DNA of 43,123 bases from JBFMDN01 sp040753915 (GCA_040753915.1 JBFMDN010000049.1:1-43123); one strand, 5' to 3'. Counted from the first letter of the stretch, positions 1 through 8,001 are shown. The notes: generated from the letters alone by a model not told the origin. Numbers and translations are program-made.

Positions 1-291
1 GAGAGCGCGCAGAGAAAAGGGGGGGGAGGGGAGGGGAAGAGGGGGTCGAGAGCCGAAGGTAAGCCAGTGCAATTCTTCGTCCGACAATTCCAGGTGCTTG
101 GCAATTCTTTCTATCATGTCAATGGAGGGATTTGGCTGAACAGCGTTTAGCCATTTGGACTTGTTGTGTTTCGTCAGCCCAGCCCTCGCGAGGAAGAGGG
201 AGTCCTCTTCCTGGGGGTGCTTGAACCAATAGAGTCTTCTGAGGAAGTGTGACCAGGGGAGTGTATTGATATTTCGAGGTTTCCTGGCCAT
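1..291 (-). CDS. Partial XRE-family HTH transcriptional regulator (3' end beyond window)
   Basis: Translating the minus strand from the ATG at 291-289 gives 97 codons with no stop before the window edge. An AGGTGA ribosome site lies about 5 bases before the ATG. Residues about 40-85 read as an XRE helix-turn-helix domain: LARAGLTKHNKSKWLN, then PSIDMIERIAKHLELSDEEL, which is the usual spacing of helices 2-5. The likely role is a DNA-binding repressor of the divergent genes that start at 431; the inverted repeat at 323-342 is the obvious candidate operator. The last visible residues are proline-rich and come from a G-tract at 19-45, so the true C-terminus is unknown and this edge may be low-quality sequence. 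Family assignment is firm; repressor of this promoter is inference. Confidence 0.72.
   Translation of the reverse strand, partial: MARKPRNINTLPWSHFLRRLYWFKHPQEEDSLFLARAGLTKHNKSKWLNAVQPNPSIDMIERIAKHLELSDEELHWLTFGSRPPLPLPSPPFSLRAL
19..45 (+). repeat. G-tract with G-quadruplex potential
   Basis: Four runs of G (8, 4, 4 and 5 bases) are separated by A, A and AAGA. This matches the G-quadruplex pattern on the plus strand. It lies inside the open frame of the partial XRE gene on the other strand, where it encodes Pro/Leu/Ser. It may instead be an assembly-edge artefact. Confidence 0.5.
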
Positions 292-314
292 GCGTCACCT
301 GGTATTGCAAAGTC

Positions 315-350
315 TTGACAATTAGTAACCTATTGGTTACTATGCGTCAA
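315..350. promoter_or_regulatory. Overlapping divergent sigma-70 promoters sharing one palindromic operator
   Basis: Plus strand: TTGACA at 315-320, 17-base spacer, TACTAT at 338-343, pointing to the HU-like gene at 431. Minus strand: TTGACG at 350-345, 17-base spacer, TACTAA at 327-322, pointing to the XRE gene at 291. A perfect 8-base inverted repeat, TAGTAACC-TATT-GGTTACTA (323-342), fills the space between the boxes of both promoters. A dimer bound there should block both, the usual arrangement of a phage-type switch. Promoter boxes and palindrome are read directly; the binding protein is inferred. Confidence 0.75.
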
Positions 351-430
351 GGAGAACAAACGTACTCTAAGACGCGGCTGTCCGCGCCAACACCCGCAAT
401 ACCACTGCACACCACAAAAAGGAGGACTCC

Positions 431-703
431 ATGAACAGAGCTCAGCTCATCCGACTCGTCTCCCACCGACACCACATTCCCCACAGAACAGCAGAGTCCC
501 TCGTAAAAGCCGTTTTTGCCGAAATCCTCCAAGCTCTTGGCATGAAGGATACGGTCACCATTTCCGGTTTTGGCAGCTTCGCGCCGAGATTCAAGGATAC
601 CTGCACCAGACGTAATCCACAAACGGGCGAGCCTGTGCTTGTCGGTCCCCGGTGGGCGGTGAAATTCAAGGCCGGCAGAAAACTCAAAGCATCTCTCGCG
701 TAG
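431..703 (+). CDS. HU/IHF-family DNA-binding protein
   Basis: A 90-residue protein, the standard length of HU/IHF subunits. It has the N-terminal helix pair typical of the family, the GFGSF turn near residue 47, and the beta-arm segment with the RNPQTGEP signature near residue 61. It is expected to bind and bend DNA as a dimer. The start is fixed by GGAGG at 421-425, 5 bases before the ATG. It is the first gene after the rightward promoter with the operator at 323-342, and divergent from an XRE regulator. In that setting it is more likely an element-encoded nucleoid or recombination accessory protein than the housekeeping HU. Family confident; role inferred from context. Confidence 0.9.
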   Translation: MNRAQLIRLVSHRHHIPHRTAESLVKAVFAEILQALGMKDTVTISGFGSFAPRFKDTCTRRNPQTGEPVLVGPRWAVKFKAGRKLKASLA

Positions 704-1026
704 CGGCCCGCGACGCACACAAACGACCCTCGCGATACGCGAATCAAGCATGAACGATAGCGCCGCATAGCGTGGCTCCGGGTCACATGAAATGCGAGCC
801 CCGGGTCAACAGGCGATACAGCCCAGTATCCGATCGCTGCGTGCGCAATGGAAAAAGCAACGTCGCGTTTTCGCGCAATGCAGCCAAGGTCAATGTGGTG
901 CGGCCCATCGATATTCTCCCCAAAAGGTAGGGGCGGGCTTCCAACCCGCTCCCTGCTGACCCGAGCTGAAGCAAGTACACGACTGTATTCACGAAATCTC
1001 ATACTAAGGCTGTCGAGAGGTATCCC
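704..1026. other. Non-coding stretch with one short hairpin
   Basis: No open frame here has both a ribosome site and protein-like composition. At 933-949 GCGGG and CCCGC pair around the loop CTTCCAA, a small stem resembling the dispersed hairpin repeats elsewhere in the window. Otherwise nothing recognised. Confidence 0.5.
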
Positions 1027-1320
1027 ATGATATCGCCGCAAGATGAAGTCAATCCCTGTCGCATTCGGGGCATTCGAATCACACGAGAGCAGTGTCGGAA
1101 ACGGCAACTGGGAAACTGGCGCTATTCCAGGGGGAGGAACTTAACAGGAAAACCTTCCCTCAATCCCATGTTTATCTCGTGTCACTGGAGGGAGCCTGAC
1201 AGGCAATTCTGTCCTTGGTGGCTGTCCGACACCGAATACTGTCAACAGAGCACGCTCGAGCGCCAATTCCCCTGGATGGTCAGGCTCGAGCACCTCGAGG
1301 AGGCGTTTCTCGATGTTTAG
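1027..1320 (+). CDS. Small Cys-rich hypothetical protein, coupled to the ATPase gene
   Basis: A 97-residue frame preceded by GAGAGG 6 bases before the ATG. Cysteines at about residues 11, 23, 52, 62 and 72, with basic and aromatic residues between, suggest a small metal-binding or nucleic-acid-binding protein; no family is recognised. Its last codons overlap the ATPase start by 8 bases (ATGTTTAG, 1313-1320), a common sign of translational coupling. The overlap, the cysteines and the ribosome site favour a real gene. The region just upstream is non-coding and the composition is not decisive, so the call is moderate. It belongs to the phage-like block starting at 431. Confidence 0.5.
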   Translation: MISPQDEVNPCRIRGIRITREQCRKRQLGNWRYSRGRNLTGKPSLNPMFISCHWREPDRQFCPWWLSDTEYCQQSTLERQFPWMVRLEHLEEAFLDV

Positions 1321-2263
1321 AAAGGCAACCAGATGTCGGAACAGGTTGCGGATGGGCATTGTAGGTCCGTCCGGTAGCGGAAAGACGTACAGTGCGCTTC
1401 GCATTGCAACGGAGCTCGGATCGAGAGTCGCGCTTATCGACACCGAGCACGGAACATCGGCAGCGTATGCCGACATCTTCGATTTTGACATGATGGAGCT
1501 CGATTCATTTCATCCCGATCGATATGTGGAGGCGATTCACCACGCGCAACGGGAGGAGTACGATGTCCTGATCGTCGATTCCCTCTCTCACGCGTGGAGC
1601 GGCAAGGATGGAGCTCTGGATTTGGTCGATCAGGCGGCGAAGCGGAGCAAGACGCACAGTGCTGCCCCTGCCTGGCGCCTAGTCACACCGCTGCACAATG
1701 CCCTTGTTGAGACGATTCTCCAATCCCAGCTCCACTGTATCGTTACATTGCGGGCTCGGACGAAGTACATCTTGGAACAGGACGACAAAGGGAAAAGTCA
1801 GGTCAAAAAGGTCGGTCTCGAAGCAGTTCAGCGAGAGGGACTGGAATATGAGCTCGACGTAGTGGGCGACCTGGACTTGGATAACAACCTCGTCATCTCA
1901 AAGACCCGCTGTCCGGATCTGCACAAGAGAGTGTTTCACGAGCCGGGGGCGGACCTGGCGTGTATTCTCAGCCGGTGGCTTTCCAGAAGCAACCCTGAAT
2001 CGAAGCCGAGTGACCAGGGGGCGTCCGGCCCCACCGGCGGCAACGGAGGGGCCCTGTCGTCCCTGGCACTGGCAACGAGAGCCCTTTTCGATGACAACCG
2101 CATTGACGAGCACGGGAGGAAGGCGGCTTTCAAGGCAATTCGGGATGAGTTCCGCATCGAGAAGCTGGAAGACATAGCCCAAGACCAGTATGAGCGATAC
2201 TGGAACTTTGTCACGCACAGGATTCTTCCTGCAGTGAAAGCCATACCCGCCAACGGGGCGTAA
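1313..2263 (+). CDS. Phage-type RecA-fold ATPase (Sak4-like / AAA_24)
   Basis: A 316-residue P-loop ATPase. Walker A is GPSGSGKT at residues 18-25 and Walker B is DVLIVDS at 84-90, followed by SHAW. A beta strand with TLRARTKY lies near 145-152. Residues 1-200 form the ATPase core; the rest is a low-complexity Gly/Ser linker (about 220-240) and a C-terminal helical domain. The N-terminal pattern, basic residues leading straight into the P-loop, is typical of ATP-binding proteins in phage recombination modules, where Sak4 types anneal or pair single-stranded DNA. GAGGAGG stands 9 bases before the ATG. It overlaps the preceding small gene and is followed by a zinc-ribbon gene. ATPase fold is confident; the recombination role is family knowledge plus context. 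Confidence 0.82.
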   Translation: MFRKATRCRNRLRMGIVGPSGSGKTYSALRIATELGSRVALIDTEHGTSAAYADIFDFDMMELDSFHPDRYVEAIHHAQREEYDVLIVDSLSHAWSGKDGALDLVDQAAKRSKTHSAAPAWRLVTPLHNALVETILQSQLHCIVTLRARTKYILEQDDKGKSQVKKVGLEAVQREGLEYELDVVGDLDLDNNLVISKTRCPDLHKRVFHEPGADLACILSRWLSRSNPESKPSDQGASGPTGGNGGALSSLALATRALFDDNRIDEHGRKAAFKAIRDEFRIEKLEDIAQDQYERYWNFVTHRILPAVKAIPANGA

Positions 2264-2402
2264 GACAGCCGTCACGCGGGTTGCCCGGCGAAACCTCTTA
2301 CTCTCCTGCAGAGGAGTGTGCGGAGGGCTCATCTTTCTGACAGAAAGCGCCCTTCCCGCGTCCACAAAAAGAATCCGGAGAACACCTCGATAGGAGTCTT
2401 GT

Positions 2403-2609
2403 ATGAAGGGCACAACTACAGACCCGGTGGGCGAGCTCAGGTCTGACCTCGGATTGAGGTCTCTGGAGCCTGCGCGGACCCGATGTCTGAGATGCGGCAG
2501 GGAATTTTCCTCATGGGATACGACCCGAAACAGGATCTGCCATTCCTGCCGGAGGACGAACAGCCGGAATCCCCCCTCATGGGCGGGAGAAATCAAAATC
2601 GGACGGTAG
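2403..2609 (+). CDS. Mini zinc-ribbon protein
   Basis: A 68-residue protein with two CxxC pairs, CLRC near residue 28 and CHSC near residue 46, separated by 14 residues including RNRICHSCR. This is a compact zinc ribbon often seen in phage and integrative-element early genes. TAGGAG lies about 7 bases before the ATG. It follows the Sak4-like ATPase by 140 bases on the same strand and probably belongs to the same transcript. A nucleic-acid or protein contact role is likely, but no specific function can be given. Confidence 0.62.
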   Translation: MKGTTTDPVGELRSDLGLRSLEPARTRCLRCGREFSSWDTTRNRICHSCRRTNSRNPPSWAGEIKIGR

Positions 2610-2707
2610 CACTCTCGTGAGGTCCCTGCTTGCGGGCAGGACCGCTCGGGTTCCCTGCCCTCGCGGCTCTTCGCCCGGTCACCCCTTTTCCCCGAGAAAG
2701 GCAGATC

Positions 2708-3169
2708 ATGACTCGACCACTCATTGCCAATTGTCTGGATAAGATCTCTGCACAACTGGGAGACATCCGACTTTGCTCGGAGAGCATGGACGATCCCCAG
2801 GCGTGCTTGCTGGCGGAAAACATGGAACATGTGTTTCTTACCGACAGCGAACGGCTCAGATGCCATCTGGACCTGAAGAGCAATCCCCGTCGATGTGTCC
2901 TGGGCTGGCACGGCCGGCAAGACCCGCTCAGGTTCCTTTCGGACGCGTTCGCTCGCGTGCACGATTACTTGAGCTCACTTCGATCGCATGCCACCAGTCT
3001 GGGAGATCCCCGAACCTGGGAGCTTGTAACCAATCTCGAGTTGGGTGTGCTGAGGTTCATGCGCAGGCTTCGCCTCTTGCTGGACATCCCCTATGACTGG
3101 CACGAACGGGTCGAGAATCTGCAGGAGGACAGTGTCTGCACGGCGCGAGAGGGAGGTGTGCAAGAGTGA
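2708..3169 (+). CDS. Helical hypothetical protein, end of the phage-like block
   Basis: From the ATG at 2708 the frame encodes 153 residues. An upstream in-frame ATG at 2630 would add 26 Pro/Leu-rich residues without a good ribosome site, while AAAGG lies 6 bases before 2708, so the shorter form is preferred. The predicted protein is mostly amphipathic helix with many Leu and Arg, e.g. LGVLRFMRRLRLLLD near the end. I recognise no domain. It is the last open frame before the dispersed hairpin repeats at 3223. Confidence 0.5.
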   Translation: MTRPLIANCLDKISAQLGDIRLCSESMDDPQACLLAENMEHVFLTDSERLRCHLDLKSNPRRCVLGWHGRQDPLRFLSDAFARVHDYLSSLRSHATSLGDPRTWELVTNLELGVLRFMRRLRLLLDIPYDWHERVENLQEDSVCTAREGGVQE

Positions 3170-3222
3170 ATGCTAAGTGAAAAGCCCGCTGCACAATGTG
3201 TGGCAATGCAATCCCCTACGCA

Positions 3223-3386
3223 GGGTAGCCTTTCCAGGCTGCCATTTCTTTTCAGATGCAGGCTGGAAAGCCTGCACTACATGTGTGCGCCACAATGAGC
3301 GGGCCAACATATTTTCTCTACTGTGGGGTAGCCTTTCTAGGCTGCCATTTCTTTTCAGATGCAGGCTGGAAAGCCTGCACTACATG
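3223..3386. repeat. Two direct copies of the paired-hairpin repeat
   Basis: Copies at 3223-3283 and 3326-3386 are about 61 bases each and differ by one base (CCAGG versus CTAGG). Each holds two hairpins: GGTAGCC/GGCTGCC (imperfect) and GCAGGCT-GGAA-AGCCTGC (perfect). They are the reverse complement of the units at 19200-19830. The second copy overlaps the 3' end of the DUF1285 gene and supplies its last codons. Confidence 0.9.
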
Positions 3387-3875
3387 CCTGCAATACTTCT
3401 TCACCGGGACGCGTTTCCCTTCGACCTCGATGAAGAATTCATTTTCGTTTTGCCCTTGAACGATGTGGCTTGCCAATTGATAGTACGCTGGCCGGGAGAA
3501 GCGCGCGTGAAACACACCGTTCTTTACGGTGCAATAGGGGACATTGTGCTCCCCGATCCAGAACTGATCCGGGTCGAACGGTTCAGTGGTGCCATCGTTC
3601 AGCAGGAGGAGGAAGGAGCCACTGTCCTGTTCCATGACCCGAAGAATGACAAAGGGAGCGTCTTCCACTTCCACCCGGCAGACTTCCCTATCCATGCGCA
3701 CCTGGTACCCGCCGTCCGCAGTAGGCTCGAGCATGGCGCAAAACTGGCGGTACACGCTCGGATGAACGATCTCTGTTCCATTCTGGAACCATCGCCCGTC
3801 TTTGTCGATAACCAGTTTCAAGAAGGGGGTAGCATCAAAGAACTCGGCTGAAGTGCCGTCACTCGATCCAGTCAT
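3318..3875 (-). CDS. DUF1285 family protein with repeat-derived C-terminal tail
   Basis: A 185-residue frame from the ATG at 3875, supported by GGAG 5 bases upstream; longer upstream in-frame starts lack a ribosome site. The motif LVIDKDGRWFQNGTEIVHPS near residues 20-40 and the strand-rich body match DUF1285, a small beta-rich family of unknown function. The final 22 or so residues (after VPVKKY) are encoded by the paired-hairpin repeat at 3326-3386. The native stop therefore seems to have been lost or replaced when the repeat inserted. It lies 98 bases downstream of the lytic transglycosylase gene and may be cotranscribed with it. Confidence 0.8.
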   Translation of the reverse strand: MTGSSDGTSAEFFDATPFLKLVIDKDGRWFQNGTEIVHPSVYRQFCAMLEPTADGGYQVRMDREVCRVEVEDAPFVILRVMEQDSGSFLLLLNDGTTEPFDPDQFWIGEHNVPYCTVKNGVFHARFSRPAYYQLASHIVQGQNENEFFIEVEGKRVPVKKYCRHVVQAFQPASEKKWQPRKATPQ

Positions 3876-3973
3876 GAAATCTCCATTCCGAAAAGTTGCC
3901 GATTCGTCACCGTGAAACGAGCAGGAGGCTATTCGATTTCCACGGAGATGTAGCCCGTGGCCGCAACTGCAGG

Positions 3974-6055
3974 TCACCACAGCCCCGCGAGATCGAATTT
4001 TCTGTGAAGCTGAGCGTACGCACGATAGCCTGCCAGTACCTTCTTCACGTAGGTCCGGGTCTCAAAAAAGGGAATGTTTTCTACGAATTCGTCCTCGCTC
4101 AGAGAACCGTTCCGGCTCACCCACTCCCGGACCTTCTGAATGTCCGCATTGTACGATGCTACCGCGGGGACAACCTTTTCTCTAAAGCTCCGGAGGTTTT
4201 TCGAGAGGATGCGGATCCCTGAAGCGAGATTCTGTTCCGGGGTCAATATCCTTTCGAGCTCGTCCGGTGAGATCCGTCCATTCTTGTCTCCCAGTCCTGC
4301 GGCTTTCGGGGTCACCTGCATCAGGCCAAGAGCACCCGCAGGGGAAACAGCGGTTGCATCGTACAGACTTTCCTGGCGTACGATTGCCCACACGAGGTGC
4401 GGATCCACTCCCTGCTCCTTTGCAGCGCGGACCGTCACGTCCCTATGGATGCGAGGGAATGCAATTTCCACGAGCTCGGGTGGAGCGTTTTCGGGCGGAT
4501 TGTCCATGAACTGGCCGAACGCGGTAGCAAGTATCTCGCGTGCTCGCTTGTATTTCTGGGCTCCATACGCAGCCCGAGCCATGAGAAAAACGACTGAAGG
4601 CACGCTCCTCGCAGACCGGGGGAGATGCTCCAAGTTGGCCAGCGCGAGCTCATACAGGCCATGGTCCATAAGTTTCTTGGCCGCAGCCACCTGCTCCGTC
4701 GCCAGCACGGTTTCGGAAAGTGTTATGTCCGGAAACGGAGGACGAGACCCGTTGGGATTGATAGAAGACCCCAAAGTGTTAAGAAGCCGCGCAGCCTCCT
4801 GACCGTAGTAATCCAGAGGTGCGCTCCAACAAATCTGTTGGAGCAACGCCTTGGCCTCTGATGTCTTGCCCAAGTGCATCAAGGAGCGTGCCTGCCAGTA
4901 CCGCGACGGATTGGCGACTCGCCCGTTCGGTGCAATCACCCTGGTGCTTCGGAAGGCCTCGGCTGCCTCGCTGTATTTCCCCGTTCGGTAGTGTATCCAG
5001 GCGATTTTCCACGTGACGTCGGACTTCATGGTGTCATTGATAGGGCTGTTGACGAGACGACTGAAATGCTCGAAGGCCGCGGGAAAATTCCCCCGCTCGT
5101 AGTAGTATGCGCCGAGGTTGAACATCACTTTGTGCTTGAGCCTGGGGGGCGCCTTTTCGACAATCTCCTGGCAACAGCGCTCGAACTCCCGCGTGCGGTC
5201 CAGTCTCCAGTAGACTCGGCTCAACAGATACAGGGCTTCCATGCGGTCGTGGAGCGAAATGTTTTTTCCCAAGATCTCCTTGAGCGTGCGGATCGCTTCC
5301 TTGTTTTTTCTGGCCCTGAACTGGCACGACGCGAGCTTGAGCATCAAATCCGCGTCCGCGGGCCGGCTCTTCAAGAGAAACGTGTAGGATTCGGCAGCCA
5401 GATCGAATCTTCCCTCCTGAGAAAGGCGTCTTGCCCGTCCCAGTTGCTCCGACTCCGAGAAAACCGGCTTGTCTATCTTGCCGTGCACGACCATCCACGC
5501 GAGCTCGTCCGACGCTCTAAGCCCCTCAACTGATGCTGGATGCTCGAGGAAAAGGGTCCGGTACTGTTCGGCAGCCTTGGCATGATCGCCGGAAAATCGA
5601 TAGAGCTTTGCAAGGGCGTAGATATGTTTTGGCTTTTCGTGTGCCGATCCGTTTCTGATCATGGCCTGGAGCAGTGGAATGGCCTCTGGGTCTCGGGCCG
5701 CGCAGAGAGCTTCCACATAGATCGTGCGCGCTATTTCCCCATACGGTCCTAGGTCGCCCTTTGCCACGAAATCTTTGAGGAGCCGCACAGCGTTTCGTGG
5801 ATCACGGGCCGCCTGGAATGCTCGTGCCAGAAGAATGAGCGTTACCGGCCCATAGACCGAATCGGAACGGATCCCGATCCATAGCTTTTCTGCGGCGGCC
5901 ACGTCACCTTCGGTGTAATGGCGGTATCCCTCGCTGAAGACAAGCTCGCTTACAGGGGAAGACGAAACCGTCAGACAGGCGCCGGAGCGAGGGATGGTGA
6001 AGGCAACGGTCAGAAGTACGAGACAGGCGATCGTGATTCTCCGGACCCGTGACAA
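3974..6055 (-). CDS. Soluble lytic murein transglycosylase with TPR repeats
   Basis: A 693-residue periplasmic enzyme that cleaves peptidoglycan glycan strands to 1,6-anhydro-muropeptides. It starts with a signal peptide (ITIACLVLLTVAFTIP, cleavage near residue 26), followed by a long superhelix of TPR-like helix pairs (about 35-530) and a C-terminal SLT domain (about 540-690). The catalytic Glu is near residue 562 in AIVRQES, followed by the family motif GALGLMQVTP and AVASYNA. The start codon is TTG at 6055-6053, chosen because AGGAGGGG stands just before it. The layout matches Slt70-type enzymes. It is divergent from the sigma-54 activator gene at 6293. Confidence 0.93.
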   Translation of the reverse strand: MSRVRRITIACLVLLTVAFTIPRSGACLTVSSSPVSELVFSEGYRHYTEGDVAAAEKLWIGIRSDSVYGPVTLILLARAFQAARDPRNAVRLLKDFVAKGDLGPYGEIARTIYVEALCAARDPEAIPLLQAMIRNGSAHEKPKHIYALAKLYRFSGDHAKAAEQYRTLFLEHPASVEGLRASDELAWMVVHGKIDKPVFSESEQLGRARRLSQEGRFDLAAESYTFLLKSRPADADLMLKLASCQFRARKNKEAIRTLKEILGKNISLHDRMEALYLLSRVYWRLDRTREFERCCQEIVEKAPPRLKHKVMFNLGAYYYERGNFPAAFEHFSRLVNSPINDTMKSDVTWKIAWIHYRTGKYSEAAEAFRSTRVIAPNGRVANPSRYWQARSLMHLGKTSEAKALLQQICWSAPLDYYGQEAARLLNTLGSSINPNGSRPPFPDITLSETVLATEQVAAAKKLMDHGLYELALANLEHLPRSARSVPSVVFLMARAAYGAQKYKRAREILATAFGQFMDNPPENAPPELVEIAFPRIHRDVTVRAAKEQGVDPHLVWAIVRQESLYDATAVSPAGALGLMQVTPKAAGLGDKNGRISPDELERILTPEQNLASGIRILSKNLRSFREKVVPAVASYNADIQKVREWVSRNGSLSEDEFVENIPFFETRTYVKKVLAGYRAYAQLHRKFDLAGLW

Positions 6056-6105
6056 GAACCCCTCCTCAGTCCCATGTCTCGCCTGGGGCGGCCTGGGAAA
6101 ATTAT

Positions 6106-6117
6106 GGTATTAATACC
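6106..6117. promoter_or_regulatory. Perfect 12-base palindrome in a divergent intergenic region
   Basis: GGTATTAATACC lies between the transglycosylase gene (minus) and the sigma-54 activator gene (plus). It is a candidate operator for one or both; no known regulator motif is matched. The rest of 6056-6292 shows no clear promoter boxes. Confidence 0.4.
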
Positions 6118-6292
6118 GCATCTTGCCCAATCTGAGAAGACCTTGCCACGGGTAATCCTTGTGCGCGCCGCGGACCCCACGGGCGTGCGTGGGTGGAGGA
6201 ACTGAATCCGGCCCCTTCGTAGCCCTTTACTTGGAATAGTACATTTTGGTAAGATTTTTTCGTCAGAGGAACTACGAGCCCTAGGAAAGGTT

Positions 6293-7855
6293 ATGTTGCA
6301 GAACAATAGCACCCACAAGGTCAAACGTGAAATTCAGGAACTACTCCTGCTGTTCGAGATAAGTCAAATCCTTGATCGAAGCATGGACCTGCGCGAAGTG
6401 GCGGGTCCGGTCCTTGATGCGATAGCTCAGCATATGGGAATGCTCCGAGGTACCCTGACGCTCCTCAATCGTGCGTCGGGAGAGATAATTATCGAGGCTG
6501 CTCACGGTCTTTCTGAAAGCCAGAAAGTGCGTGGTCGGTACAAACCCGGTGAAGGGGTGACAGGAATGGTGGTAGAAACCGGAAAGCCGGCTGTGGTTCC
6601 GCACATTTCCGACGAACCACTCTTCCTGGATCGCACCCGATCTCGGGAAGGTCTCCGGAAGGAGGACATTTCATTTATCTGCGTTCCCGTCAAGCTGGGG
6701 TCGTACGTGATGGGAGCCCTCAGCGCGGACAGGCTTTTCGAGGAGGGAATCTCTCTTGACGAGGACGTGCGCTTGCTTTCGATCATCAGCTCCATGATCG
6801 CTCAGGCTGTCAAGCTGAGGCAATCGGTGGAGGAGGAGCGACATCGTCTCCTAGAGGAGAACCAAAGACTGCAGAATCAGCTCAAAGAGCGCTTCAGGCC
6901 CGCGAATATTGTAGGAAATTCCAAGGCCATGCAGATGGTGTACGACCTTATCGCCCAGGTTACCAAAAGCGACACCACGGTCCTTATTCGCGGGGAGAGC
7001 GGAACCGGCAAGGAGCTGGTGGCTCAGGCCATTCACTTTAACAGCTTGCGCGCGTCCAAGCCATTCATCAAGGTAAATTGCGGGGCTCTGCCTGAAAGTG
7101 TTGTGGAGAGCGAGCTCTTCGGTCACGAGAAGGGCGCGTTTACGGGGGCGATCGCAACGCGCAAGGGACGATTCGAGCTTGCTCACGGGGGGACAATCTT
7201 TCTTGACGAGGTGGGCGACCTTTCGCCTTCCACGCAAATCAAGCTCTTGCGCGTGCTCCAGGAAAAGGAGATCGAGCGCGTAGGGGGAAGCGCGACCATC
7301 CGGACCGATGTACGGGTGATCGCGGCCACAAACCGGAACCTGGAGGATCTTATCGAGCACGGCGACTTCAGGCAGGACCTGTACTATCGTCTCAACGTCT
7401 TCCCCATCCATATTCCGCCGTTGAGGGAGCGACGCACCGACATACCGCTCCTGGCCGATTTTTTCGTGGAAAGGTACAGTAAAGCCAACCACAAGAACAT
7501 CCTGCGCGTTGCCACTCAGGCCATAGACATGCTCATGGCGTACCATTGGCCCGGGAATGTGCGGGAGCTGGAGAATTGTATAGAGCGGGCCGTTCTCTTG
7601 AGCTCGGATTCAGTGATTCACGGGCACCATCTGCCGCCGACGCTTCAGACGGCCGAGGCAAGCGGGACGTGGATGAAAGGCACGCTGGATAGCACGCTGG
7701 AGGCCGTGGAGCGCGATCTTCTGATCGATGCGATCAAGACAGCGCGGGGCAACAAGGCGAAGGCTGCCCGGGCTTTGGGGATAAGCGAGCGGGTGATGGG
7801 TCTTCGGGTGAAAAAGTATGGCATAGAGCCTCGCAGATTTCGTACGGTTTCGTAA
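6293..7855 (+). CDS. nifA: NifA/NtrC-type sigma-54-dependent transcriptional activator (GAF-AAA-Fis)
   Basis: A 520-residue enhancer-binding protein. An N-terminal GAF sensor domain (about 20-175) is followed by a coiled-coil linker (about 176-200). The AAA+ domain has Walker A GESGTGKE at 234-241, the sigma-54 contact loop GAFTGA at 281-286 and Walker B FLDEVGDL at 303-310. A Fis-type HTH lies at the C-terminus (about 486-511). The GAF plus AAA plus Fis order and the ending GLRVKKYGI are as in NifA. The Cys cluster of oxygen-sensitive NifA between the AAA and HTH domains is absent. AGGAAAGG precedes the ATG. Its position directly before amtB, with -24/-12 sites ahead of amtB and glnK, points to control of nitrogen assimilation. 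Nif versus general nitrogen targets cannot be settled here because no nif genes are in the window. Confidence 0.85.
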   Translation: MLQNNSTHKVKREIQELLLLFEISQILDRSMDLREVAGPVLDAIAQHMGMLRGTLTLLNRASGEIIIEAAHGLSESQKVRGRYKPGEGVTGMVVETGKPAVVPHISDEPLFLDRTRSREGLRKEDISFICVPVKLGSYVMGALSADRLFEEGISLDEDVRLLSIISSMIAQAVKLRQSVEEERHRLLEENQRLQNQLKERFRPANIVGNSKAMQMVYDLIAQVTKSDTTVLIRGESGTGKELVAQAIHFNSLRASKPFIKVNCGALPESVVESELFGHEKGAFTGAIATRKGRFELAHGGTIFLDEVGDLSPSTQIKLLRVLQEKEIERVGGSATIRTDVRVIAATNRNLEDLIEHGDFRQDLYYRLNVFPIHIPPLRERRTDIPLLADFFVERYSKANHKNILRVATQAIDMLMAYHWPGNVRELENCIERAVLLSSDSVIHGHHLPPTLQTAEASGTWMKGTLDSTLEAVERDLLIDAIKTARGNKAKAARALGISERVMGLRVKKYGIEPRRFRTVS

Positions 7856-7985
7856 CCGGACCATGCCTTTTCCTACCCAAAGGTAGTATTTCAATTTTGT
7901 AACTCTTCCGATCCTGGTGAGCATCCTGGGAAAAACAGTTGCGATAACAACCAGTTATAACACATCAGCCAGATTCTGATCTGCG

Positions 7986-8001
7986 TGGCACCTTCGTTGC
8001 T
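7986..8001 (+). promoter_or_regulatory. Sigma-54 promoter of amtB
   Basis: TGGCAC (7986-7991), 5 bases, then TTGCT (7997-8001): a full match to the -24/-12 consensus with GG and GC in register. Transcription should start near 8012, leaving a leader of about 130 bases before the amtB ATG at 8146. Upstream, an ATAAC-5-GTTAT inverted repeat (7944-7958) could bind an activator. Confidence 0.88.

Noticed and set aside
442..1107. Long minus-strand open frame of 221 codons
   Set aside because: It overlaps the HU-like gene on the opposite strand, has no ribosome site and no recognisable domain.
7856..7985. Canonical NifA enhancer TGT-N10-ACA before amtB
   Set aside because: The only TGT in the region is not followed by ACA at the required distance.
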